Assembly: GCF_018343625.1 (NCBI RefSeq) | Contig: NZ_JAGYPG010000002.1 | Coordinates: 1,283,280 to 1,347,279 of the forward strand | Direction: 5' to 3' | Source: Lederbergia citri | Lineage (GTDB): Bacteria > Bacillota > Bacilli > Bacillales > Bacillaceae_C | DNA length: 64,000 nt | In this document: one piece after another, positions 44,029-51,759 of the stretch | Layout: every line of letters starts with the position of its first letter | Numbering within the stretch: the first letter of the stretch is position 1 | Notes under the pieces: generated by a model | Told to the model about the DNA's origin: nothing | The model's input: the letters and a program-made list of their open reading frames with translations, nothing else | Databases searched by the model: none | Made by a program: the position numbers and the translations under genes

Positions 44029-45036
44029 TTATTTCATATATTTTATTCGCGGATCAATTAGAACATATAATAGGTCCACAACTAAATTGATTAGAACAAA
44101 GATCGCAGCAGTAATAAGAATCCCAGACTGGATAACTGGATAGTCGCGAAAGCCAATGGCATCGTATATATATCTGCCAATCCCGGGCCAGCCAAAGATT
44201 GTTTCAGTTAAAATAGCCCCACCTAATAAAAGTCCTGTTTGGAGTCCGATAACCGTTAAAACGGGAATAATTGCATTTTTTAATGAATGCTTATACACTA
44301 CCCAAAACATTCTTAAACCTTTTGCCCGTGCTGTACGGACAAAGTCTGAATTCATCACCTCAAGCATTGTTGCACGTGTCATTCTTGCGATAATTGCCAT
44401 TGGAATGGTTGCAAGTGCCATACTTGGTAATATTAAATGTTTGAAAACCTCACGGAATTGATCGAATCTTCCCTGTATGAGAGTGTCGATTAAATATAAA
44501 TTTGTTATAGCGCTGACCGGATCCCTGACATTCTCACGCCCAGTTGTCGGCAGCCAGCCTAATTCAATTGAAAATGCCCATTGCGCCATTAAACCGAGCC
44601 AGAATATTGGCATTGATACACCAATTAATGCAAATATCATTGCCACATAGTCAAACCATGATTTAGAAAACCATGCGCTAATAATACCAGCATTTACACC
44701 AATCATAATGGCAATAATCATGGCAGCAATAGTTAATTCCAATGTTGCGGCTAGAAATGGCCAAATCTCCTCGTTAATTGGCCCTCTTGTACGAAGCGAA
44801 ACTCCTAAATCTCCATGAAGTAAGGCTTTAATATAGCTGAAATACTGTATGTACCATGGCTGATCAAGACCTAATTGTTTCGTTACCTCCGCAATTGCTT
44901 CTTTTGTTGCACGTTGTCCAAGAATTACCCGCGCCGGATTTCCTGGAATTGCATGGATGATAGCAAAGACAACCAGCGTCATTCCAATCAAAACAGGTAT
45001 TAATGAAAAGATTCGCCGGATTGTATATGTAAGCAA
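44029..45036 (-). CDS. Peptide ABC transporter permease (DppB/AppB type)
   Basis: A 335-residue permease. IRRIFSLIPVLIGMTLVVFAI starts the first helix, IHAIPGNPARVILG is the DppB-type loop, and TARAKGLRMFWVVYKHSLKNA is the EAA loop that touches the ATPases. Two starts are possible: GTG 45045 directly on the AGGGG site, or TTG 45036, 8 bases from it; TTG is preferred. It lies 12 bases before the second permease gene. Confidence 0.88.
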   Translation of the reverse strand: MLTYTIRRIFSLIPVLIGMTLVVFAIIHAIPGNPARVILGQRATKEAIAEVTKQLGLDQPWYIQYFSYIKALLHGDLGVSLRTRGPINEEIWPFLAATLELTIAAMIIAIMIGVNAGIISAWFSKSWFDYVAMIFALIGVSMPIFWLGLMAQWAFSIELGWLPTTGRENVRDPVSAITNLYLIDTLIQGRFDQFREVFKHLILPSMALATIPMAIIARMTRATMLEVMNSDFVRTARAKGLRMFWVVYKHSLKNAIIPVLTVIGLQTGLLLGGAILTETIFGWPGIGRYIYDAIGFRDYPVIQSGILITAAIFVLINLVVDLLYVLIDPRIKYMK

Positions 45037-45099
45037 CTGACTCACCCCTTTTGTTGGAAATTTCTTTTAAAGCGTAAGCGCAAATCATCCAAAAATACT

Positions 45100-45140
45100 A
45101 CCCTTGTACGAAAAGTGCAAGGCGCCGTCATCACCGACAA
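45100..45140. repeat. Possible dispersed intergenic repeat (GTGCAAGGCGCC...CCGACAAGC)
   Basis: A GC-rich patch in an otherwise AT-rich gap, reading GTGCAAGGCGCC, then CCGACAAGC. It resembles short repeats I recall between genes in Bacillaceae genomes (AAGCGCC...CCCGACAAGC). Only one copy is in this window, so the call rests on memory and composition. Confidence 0.35.
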
Positions 45141-45282
45141 GCAAATGTTCTGATAATCTAAAAGTCCAATTTTTGCTTTTGGCGCATCAAATTATTAGGC
45201 CTTGAGCTGATGGCACCTATAGCTAGATATTACATTTCTTAAGTTCGATTTATAGGGAGTGTAAAAACTTGTACATTCTAAC

Positions 45283-45317
45283 TTTTTAAAAAAGGGAAGG
45301 CATAAAGTTACCTCCCC
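45283..45317 (-). terminator. Terminator/attenuator between the binding-protein and permease genes
   Basis: On the minus strand GGGGAGG (45317-45311) pairs with CCTTCCC (45300-45294) with one G-U pair and a 10-base loop, followed by TTTTTT. It lies 16 bases after the binding-protein stop and before the permeases, and likely lowers permease expression relative to the binding protein. Confidence 0.75.
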
Positions 45318-45332
45318 TCTGAAACAACAAAC

Positions 45333-46997
45333 CTATTTAAATTCAACTCTGCTTAACACTGTAGAGCCAGTTGGATGTGGAAAATAATTTACTAAATCTT
45401 TTGTTGCCGCTAATAATGGTGTTGAGTGAACAAGCGGCACCCACGGGGCATCCTCGTGAATGATTTCTTGCGCCTGTCGGTAAAGCTCATTACGTTTTTC
45501 TTGATCCGTAATCGTTTGCGCTTCGATTAAGATATCATGGAGTTCATCATTGCTATATCGAGAATAGTTATTACTTCCAATGCTGTCTTTATCAAGCAAT
45601 GTGTAGATAAAGTTATCAGGGTCCCCATTATCTCCAGTCCAGCCAAGCATAAACATATCAAATTCACCAGCCGTTGCCTTTTCTAAGTAAGTATTCCAGT
45701 CAACAGTTTTGATGTTTGCTTTTACACCGATTTGACTTAAGCTTTCTTGGATGACTTCAGCAACTTTTTGTGCTTCCGGCATATAAGGACGTGCTACAGG
45801 CATTGCCCAAAGATCAATTTCAAAACCTTTTTCATATCCAGCTTCTTTCAGCAATTCTCTTGCCTTATCCAAATCATATGGATAATCTTCTATATCATCA
45901 TTGTACCCTTCAATAGAAGAAGGCATTGGGTTTTTAGCTGGAATTGCTTTCCCGCCATAGAATGCGTCGATAATTGTCTTTTTATCTATTGCATGGTTCA
46001 TTGCCTGACGGACAAGCTTGTTATCGAATGGTTTACGAGTAGTTGTCATTCCAAGATAACCTACATTCATAGATGGACGTTCGATGATTTGCAGATTTTC
46101 ATTGGCTAATACGGTAGCCTCGTCTGAATTATTCAAACCATCCATTACATCAAGTTCGCCGTTTACAAGAGCATTGAGCCGGGCGGTATTTTCCGGGATT
46201 ACACGGAAAATAAGTTTATTTAACTTTGGCTCTTCCTTATTCCAGTAATCCGTGTTCTTTTCAAGGACAATCCGATCCTCTTGTCTCCATTCAACAAATT
46301 TGAATGGACCCGTTCCTACGGGATTGTTTCTGAAATCCTTACCGTATTTTTCAAGAGCTGCTGGGCTCGCAATTGCAAACATGTCCATTGCAATGTTTTT
46401 CAAGAATGGTGCTTGCGGTCTTTTCAAGATAAATTGAACTGTATGTTCATCAAGAGCATTAATTTCCTTAATAACGTGGCCTTCATCCTTCTTAAAACCG
46501 CCAAACATTGTATAATACGGGAATTGGTCTTCATTTCCGTTCATCCAACGATTGAAGTTATAAATAACGGCATCAGCATTGAAGTCTGTACCGTCATGGA
46601 ATTTTACTCCTTGACGGAGATGGAAGGTATACTCCAGCCCATCATCTGTAACTTCCCACTTTTCGGCAAGACCGGGTTGGATTGTTGTATCCTGCAATCC
46701 ATATGTTAATAATGTTTCAAAAATGTTAATGGTTACTGCAAAGGTTTCCCCTTCAGTTGTTGTGATTGGGTCTAATGTAACAGAATCACCGCCCCGCCCG
46801 TAGACAAGTGTGTCCTTACCAGAACCGCCGCCACTATTATCTTCAGGTGTCCCTTTATCACCGGAGGGCGACTCATTCCCACCAGAAGGCGTCTGATTTT
46901 CAGAAGCCTGATTATTGCTTTTACTGCCACAGCCAACTAAAAACATACTGATAGCCAATAAGGAAATTATCAGCCATTTCAGCGTCCTATTCGCCAT
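45333..46997 (-). CDS. Peptide-binding lipoprotein (SBP family 5, DppE/AppA/OppA type)
   Basis: A 554-residue extracellular lipoprotein that binds peptides or related solutes. The N terminus is a lipoprotein signal (ISLLAISMFLVGCGSK; the Cys is lipidated), followed by a Ser/Gly/Asn-rich spacer. VTDDGLEYTFHLRQGVKFHDG is the family 5 signature, and NPVGTGPFKFVEWRQEDRIVLEKN follows. Start 46997 is set by GGGGGAG 5 bases upstream; the open frame begins 30 bases earlier. Third in the operon, after both ATPases. Confidence 0.9.
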   Translation of the reverse strand: MANRTLKWLIISLLAISMFLVGCGSKSNNQASENQTPSGGNESPSGDKGTPEDNSGGGSGKDTLVYGRGGDSVTLDPITTTEGETFAVTINIFETLLTYGLQDTTIQPGLAEKWEVTDDGLEYTFHLRQGVKFHDGTDFNADAVIYNFNRWMNGNEDQFPYYTMFGGFKKDEGHVIKEINALDEHTVQFILKRPQAPFLKNIAMDMFAIASPAALEKYGKDFRNNPVGTGPFKFVEWRQEDRIVLEKNTDYWNKEEPKLNKLIFRVIPENTARLNALVNGELDVMDGLNNSDEATVLANENLQIIERPSMNVGYLGMTTTRKPFDNKLVRQAMNHAIDKKTIIDAFYGGKAIPAKNPMPSSIEGYNDDIEDYPYDLDKARELLKEAGYEKGFEIDLWAMPVARPYMPEAQKVAEVIQESLSQIGVKANIKTVDWNTYLEKATAGEFDMFMLGWTGDNGDPDNFIYTLLDKDSIGSNNYSRYSNDELHDILIEAQTITDQEKRNELYRQAQEIIHEDAPWVPLVHSTPLLAATKDLVNYFPHPTGSTVLSRVEFK

Positions 46998-47039
46998 TTT
47001 TTCTCCCCCAAAACATTTTTTTATCATAAATGTTGTCTG

Positions 47040-48014
47040 TCACCCATTATATAAATGACAGGAAACATAATGACCGTTGACTATGTGATCGGCAGGTCTT
47101 GTTGTTTTACAAATATCCATGCGTTCACTGCATCTAGTATGAAAGGCACAGCCTGATGGCGGATTTGCCGGGCTCGGTATATCCCCTGCAATGAGAACTG
47201 TTTCCTTTTTTAAATCCGGATCTGGAACCGGGACTGCAGACAGAAGGGCTTTTGTATATGGATGTAATGGGTTCTCATACAGCTCCTCGCTATCTGCTAA
47301 TTCTACTAATCTCCCCAAATACATTACACCTACACGGTCACTAATCTGGCGTACTACCCCTAAATCGTGGGCAATGAAGATATAGGTCAGTTGAAATTCT
47401 TTTTGAATATCTTTCATCAAGTTAAGGACCTGCGCCTGAATCGACACATCCAGTGCAGAAACTGGTTCATCCGCAATAATTAGCTTCGGTTTTGTCATCA
47501 AAGCTCTTGCTATCCCTATCCGCTGCCTTTGTCCTCCACTGAATTGGTGTGGATAGCGCTTCGCATGGTAACTGCTTAGCCCCACTACCTCAAGCATTTC
47601 TTTTACTCGTCTTTTGCGCTCTTCTTTATTTCCAATTCCATGAACAATAAGAGGTTCCTCTAAAATTTTTTCTACAGAATGCCGCGGATTCAATGATGCA
47701 TAAGGGTCTTGGAACACCATTTGAATATCTCGGCGAATTTTCCGTAATTCCGGTTTTGACATCTTCGTAATCGCTTGATCTTCAAATATCACAGACCCGT
47801 CACTTGCTTCGATTAAACGCATAAGCAACCGGCCAGTTGTTGATTTACCACAACCCGATTCCCCTACAATCCCCAATGTTTCTCCTCTCTTTACAAAAAA
47901 GGAGACATCGTCTACCGCCTTTATCTCGCCTTGTTTTCTCCCAAAAAAGCCGCCGCTAATTGGGAAGTATTTCTTCAGTCCATTTACCTCAAGGAGTATT
48001 TCCGACATACCCAT
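47040..48014 (-). CDS. Peptide ABC transporter ATP-binding protein (DppF/AppF type)
   Basis: A 324-residue ATPase: Walker [18 protein letters not shown], signature [16 protein letters not shown], Walker [17 protein letters not shown], and the oligopeptide/dipeptide C-terminal extension with [16 protein letters not shown]. This extension is thought to bind a metal or iron-sulfur centre in this family. It overlaps the preceding gene by 26 bases; GGGGGAG lies before ATG 48014. It pairs with the ATPase at 47989. Confidence 0.92.
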   Translation of the reverse strand: MGMSEILLEVNGLKKYFPISGGFFGRKQGEIKAVDDVSFFVKRGETLGIVGESGCGKSTTGRLLMRLIEASDGSVIFEDQAITKMSKPELRKIRRDIQMVFQDPYASLNPRHSVEKILEEPLIVHGIGNKEERKRRVKEMLEVVGLSSYHAKRYPHQFSGGQRQRIGIARALMTKPKLIIADEPVSALDVSIQAQVLNLMKDIQKEFQLTYIFIAHDLGVVRQISDRVGVMYLGRLVELADSEELYENPLHPYTKALLSAVPVPDPDLKKETVLIAGDIPSPANPPSGCAFHTRCSERMDICKTTRPADHIVNGHYVSCHLYNG

Positions 48015-49002
48015 CTCTCTCCCCCTTTAATGTATGCAGGAAACAGCGCACTGCATGCCCCTCTTTTACCGTCTCATATAATTCCGGCTTCTCTACATGG
48101 CACGTACTAAACACTTCCGAGCATCTAGCAGCAAAACGGCATCCTGCTATAACGGCCCCCGGTGTAGGGACCGTCCCAGGAATACTATAAAGCCGGTCTT
48201 TTTTTTCACGTAAATCAGGAACAGATTTTAACAATCCCTTTGTATACGGGTGCTGGGGATTTTTTAGAATTGTTCGGACATCACCCTGTTCGACAATTTG
48301 ACCGGCGTACATAACGATGACGCGTTCACAAATTTCAGCAACAACACCCAAATCATGTGTAATTAAAATAATGGATGTATTCATTTTTTGATTTAAATCC
48401 TTCATTAGAGCAAGGATTTGTGCTTGAATTGTTACGTCAAGTGCTGTTGTCGGTTCATCAGCAATCAGAACTCTTGGGTGACAAGCCATCGCCATCGCTA
48501 TCATAACTCGCTGCCGCATCCCACCCGACAGCTGATGTGGATATTCCGTGAGAATCTCCTTTGCTCTTGGAATCCCTACTAATTTTAATAATTCTATACT
48601 CCGCACTTTTGCTTGTGTCTTTGAAAAATCAGTATGTAAACGAATGGCCTCCATTAATTGGTTGCCGATTGTAAATAGGGGATTAAGCGATGTCATTGGT
48701 TCTTGAAAGATCATCGAAATTTGATTTCCACGTATTTTTCGCCACTCGCTCTCGGAAATACTAGTTAAATCCTTTCCTGAAAAATAGATCTCACCTGTTT
48801 CAACTTTTCCGGGTGGTGATGGGATCAAACCCATTGCTGCAAGTGAAGTAACACTTTTACCACTGCCTGATTCCCCGACAATCCCAAGAATCTCCCCTTC
48901 TTTTAATTCAAAACTAACCCCATCTACCGCAGGCAAGAGCTTCTTTCCCGATTGGAATGAGATCTTTAAATCTTTTATTTGTAGAATATGTTCATTTTTC
49001 AT
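47989..49002 (-). CDS. Peptide ABC transporter ATP-binding protein (DppD/AppD type)
   Basis: A 337-residue ATPase: Walker [17 protein letters not shown], signature [16 protein letters not shown], Walker [17 protein letters not shown], and the C-terminal domain with [16 protein letters not shown]. It is the first gene of a five-gene operon in the order ATPase, ATPase, binding protein, permease, permease, which is the order of B. subtilis appDFABC; the names are not given because the binding protein does not closely recall AppA. A TAGGTG site lies before ATG 49002. Confidence 0.92.
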   Translation of the reverse strand: MKNEHILQIKDLKISFQSGKKLLPAVDGVSFELKEGEILGIVGESGSGKSVTSLAAMGLIPSPPGKVETGEIYFSGKDLTSISESEWRKIRGNQISMIFQEPMTSLNPLFTIGNQLMEAIRLHTDFSKTQAKVRSIELLKLVGIPRAKEILTEYPHQLSGGMRQRVMIAMAMACHPRVLIADEPTTALDVTIQAQILALMKDLNQKMNTSIILITHDLGVVAEICERVIVMYAGQIVEQGDVRTILKNPQHPYTKGLLKSVPDLREKKDRLYSIPGTVPTPGAVIAGCRFAARCSEVFSTCHVEKPELYETVKEGHAVRCFLHTLKGERDGYVGNTP

Positions 49003-49061
49003 ATATACACCTACTGTCGTTTATTGTCCGATTTTGTTGAATATTCTGAAATGACTAAATT

Positions 49062-49099
49062 TTATAATTATTATATCATAAAGCTTTGTGCCATAACAA
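49062..49099 (-). promoter_or_regulatory. Promoter of the peptide transporter operon, overlapping a PerR/Fur-like box
   Basis: On the minus strand TTGTTA (49099-49094), an 18-base spacer, and TGATATAAT with TATAAT at 49075-49070 (extended -10). The sequence TTATAATTATTATAT (49062-49076) matches the PerR box TTATAATNATTATAA at all but the last position and covers the -10, so binding would repress. Because the site is pure AT, chance matches are possible. Confidence 0.5.
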
Positions 49100-49318
49100 T
49101 AACTTTGGGAACCTTAATAATTTAATAGCAATTGGCGGGGATTGGCTTTTTGGTAATGAAGAGAAATAATATAATACCTTTCTCGTTATAAGAATTGTTA
49201 AATTTGTATCTCCAATCCAAATTCGATTCCTTTTTGAATATCTCTGATAGATTCTAAACATGAGAATAAAAAGTTTGATACTTACATATCAATTTCTTAA
49301 ATTACTATAAACATATAA
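49100..49318. other. Intergenic region, nothing recognised
   Basis: About 220 AT-rich bases between the peptide transporter promoter and the terminator of the AraC gene; a minus-strand open frame (49076-49261) overlaps the promoter and is not supported. Confidence 0.35.
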
Positions 49319-49359
49319 AAAGAAGAGGATAGCTCATTAGATATGCTATCCTCTTCTTT
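49319..49359 (-). terminator. Terminator of the AraC-type regulator gene
   Basis: A perfect 15-bp stem pairs 49319-49333 (AAAGAAGAGGATAGC) with 49345-49359, with an 11-base loop. On the minus strand TTTATATG follows. Confidence 0.85.
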
Positions 49360-49467
49360 CTTCAATTATTTTAAAACTTCGTTATTCAATTTTCTCTATC
49401 TTTATCAATTGTTATCTTCTGAATGTGAAGAGGTAATAACCTTCCAAGGACAATCTAGTATTTTCAT

Positions 49468-50544
49468 TCACTTCGTTTTATCAATCAACTCTATATATTG
49501 TGAATCTCCATATCCTACTGTCGGGAAAACCTCGAATAACCGCTTAAGCAATTCGGATGTAGGTAAATGTTTATTTTTTGAAATGTATTTTATGACCCTA
49601 TTATTTTCTGTCTGCATTTCTAAAAATAACTCTATTGCCTGGTACATCACTGGAAGTAGTTCATTTGTTGGCTTCCTATGATTGACCAATACTTCCTTAT
49701 AGACTGAATAATAGCTACCTAAAGTAAGCTCTGTTTGGCTCACTTTAAATTCATCCTCTCTAAAGCTATTTAAAAAAACTTTACCATTATACTGAGACTG
49801 TTCAAGATAGGCAAGGATAGTTAGAAGATTCATCTGACAAAACATATCTTCCCCAAACCATAAAACAATATAGTTATAGTTTTTCTCGAAAAGATTACTT
49901 AAGGGCTTTATTACCTTGTTCCTGTAATTTTCTTCAGACTCATCATGTCCTGCCGCTCTTGTTTGAATAAACGCATGGTCGAAAATAGATGTCGTAGTCG
50001 CATTTACACACATTGCTTCATTGAACGGTATATAATCAGAATCTCCCATAAGCTTTTTATTTTTAAATTCCTCATACATTACTTGACCGTTTAATATGTT
50101 CAGTACATCTTGGTCAAACAATTCTTGCTTCCTATTTTTTAATTGTTCAACCTCAGTTTCTCTAAATATATTCATTCTAAAACCACCCTCACCTTGATTA
50201 ATAGTGAGCTTAGCAAATGATTGAACAGGCATTTGATTGAGTTGAAATTCTCTTGGACTAACACCAAAAACTGTTTTAAAAGCCCTACTATAGGCTTCTT
50301 GTGATGAATAACTATAATCAAAGGCAATATCAATTATCTTCCGATTATTTGCTAAATCTTCTGTAGATAAATACAACCTTCTAAGAAGAATGTAGCGTCT
50401 AATGCTTATACCTGTTGCCTGATGAAATTTAAAAGAACAATAATAAGGGGAATATCCCATATAACTAGCTAAGCCCTCTAGCGAAAATTCATTTTTTAAA
50501 TTTTCTTCTATCCAATCAATTATCCGCTGAATATATTCATTCAT
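49468..50544 (-). CDS. AraC-family regulator fused to a DUF1835-like C-terminal domain
   Basis: A 358-residue regulator. The two AraC helix-turn-helices are at the N terminus (about 5-105): FSLEGLASYMGYSPYYCSFKF and IIDIAFDYSYSSQEAYSRAF, followed by FGVSPREFQ. The usual order is ligand domain first, so this is the reversed layout. Residues about 165-350, with FIQTRAAGHDES, IVLWFGEDMFCQMNLLTIL and VFLNSFREDEF, resemble DUF1835-type domains. ATG 50544 is chosen from AGGAG 8 bases upstream; GTG 50553 lies on the site. The signal and targets are unknown. Confidence 0.75.
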   Translation of the reverse strand: MNEYIQRIIDWIEENLKNEFSLEGLASYMGYSPYYCSFKFHQATGISIRRYILLRRLYLSTEDLANNRKIIDIAFDYSYSSQEAYSRAFKTVFGVSPREFQLNQMPVQSFAKLTINQGEGGFRMNIFRETEVEQLKNRKQELFDQDVLNILNGQVMYEEFKNKKLMGDSDYIPFNEAMCVNATTTSIFDHAFIQTRAAGHDESEENYRNKVIKPLSNLFEKNYNYIVLWFGEDMFCQMNLLTILAYLEQSQYNGKVFLNSFREDEFKVSQTELTLGSYYSVYKEVLVNHRKPTNELLPVMYQAIELFLEMQTENNRVIKYISKNKHLPTSELLKRLFEVFPTVGYGDSQYIELIDKTK

Positions 50545-50932
50545 TTGCCTCACTCCTGGATAAAATTATAGATTACATCGATTTTATTTTTTTGATAGTT
50601 GTTGTACTGTAACAAAATACTGTTCCATTTTCCCCGCATTTAGCTTTACTTCCAATGATGGACATGCTACTGCAAGTACAATTTTTCTCCATTAGAAAAC
50701 TAGGCGGCATCGATAAGTAAAATATAAAGTGATCCGAAGCTTAGGGTCTCCCATAACATTAGTGTCCAGAAAGTCACCTTTCTGCAACATAGCAGAATTA
50801 TGTCCCCGTGCCTCCTTGGAGATTATTCTGGAGTTTCATAAATCCTGGCGGGTTTGAATACAATTTAATAGAGCTACGGACCCAGTATCAAAGGCTTAAA
50901 GAATAAAATATTTATAATAAAGGGGGAAACCA
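50545..50932. other. Intergenic region of about 390 bases
   Basis: No gene supported. It lies between divergent genes and must hold both promoters; none could be assigned with confidence. Confidence 0.35.
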
Positions 50933-51565
50933 ATGTCAACTGCAAGTCTGTATCGTTTTTCCGGCATTATATTATTGATAAGTGTTGGACTAAACCTTGT
51001 TGCATCAATTTGGCCATTTCTCGTTGACACCAGCCTTAATGCCCCAATGAGTGAACTTCAAAGCCCACAGTGGGCGACCTTTTACAGTTTGTCCTTCATT
51101 ATATTTGTGCTGCTTCTAATCGGGCTCCCTGCGATGTATTTGCGTCAATCGGGAGAACGTGGGGGCAAAATGGGGCTAATTGGTTTGTTTCTTTATCTAG
51201 TTGGTATCTTTTTAAAAATGGCAACGATTGCGTTCTTCGTTTCAGTTATTCCTCTACTGGCGAAACAATCACCGGAGGTTATCGACCCAATCTATGAATC
51301 TAACTTTGCAATTTTTCCGCTCGGCGGAATGCTGCTTTGCCTCATCGGGTTCATTCTTCTAGGAAGCGCGGTTATTCGGGCAAAAGTATATCCAACATTT
51401 GTAGGTGTACTGATTATCGTTTCCGCTCTTTTCGATGTCGCGCAGGTCGCCTTCCAAGACGGAACATCCTTTGCCATTGTCAACTTGTTGTTCTCCATTT
51501 CAATTGCACTAGCACTCGGTTCAGTCGGAAAAAGTTTGGCGTCCGGACAAAAACTAGCCGGTTAA
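50933..51565 (+). CDS. Six-helix membrane protein (related to the one at 41503)
   Basis: A 210-residue membrane protein with helices at about 8-30, 50-68, 80-105, 127-148, 155-172 and 180-198. It shares the order GLIGLFLYLVG, FPLGGMLLCLIGFILLG and PTFVGVLIIVSALFD with the product at 41503. GGGGGAA lies before the ATG. The gene is alone, divergent from the AraC-type regulator at 50544, which may control it; this is inferred from position only. Confidence 0.7.
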   Translation: MSTASLYRFSGIILLISVGLNLVASIWPFLVDTSLNAPMSELQSPQWATFYSLSFIIFVLLLIGLPAMYLRQSGERGGKMGLIGLFLYLVGIFLKMATIAFFVSVIPLLAKQSPEVIDPIYESNFAIFPLGGMLLCLIGFILLGSAVIRAKVYPTFVGVLIIVSALFDVAQVAFQDGTSFAIVNLLFSISIALALGSVGKSLASGQKLAG

Positions 51566-51626
51566 AGAACCATGAACTCCTGACAAGCATTCACGCACTT
51601 AAAATTTCGTTCCGCTGATAAAACAG

Positions 51627-51680
51627 CGCCTGTCACTCCCAACGTCGAGGATATCGACAAAAAGCGGGTGGTGACAGGCA
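51627..51680. repeat. Dispersed inverted repeat, copy 3 (CGCCTGTCAC...GTGACAGGC)
   Basis: CGCCTGTCACTCCC (51627-51640) pairs with GGGTGGTGACAGGCA (51666-51680); the core GCCTGTCAC/GTGACAGGC is perfect. The ends match the copies at 6203 and 20168. It lies after the gene ending at 51565 and before the convergent helicase gene. Confidence 0.75.
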
Positions 51681-51707
51681 TTTATTTTATGAAAAAAATG
51701 CCTCTAT

Positions 51708-51724
51708 TTATGGTAAGGTTCACC
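51708..51724. repeat. Short shared motif, copy 2 (TTATGGTAAGGTTCACC)
   Basis: It differs from the motif at 6298-6314 by one base and stands at nearly the same distance after an inverted repeat (27 bases here, 30 there). Confidence 0.55.
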
Positions 51725-51759
51725 GTAACATATCCATAAAAGTAGGGTTCTAATTTCCT

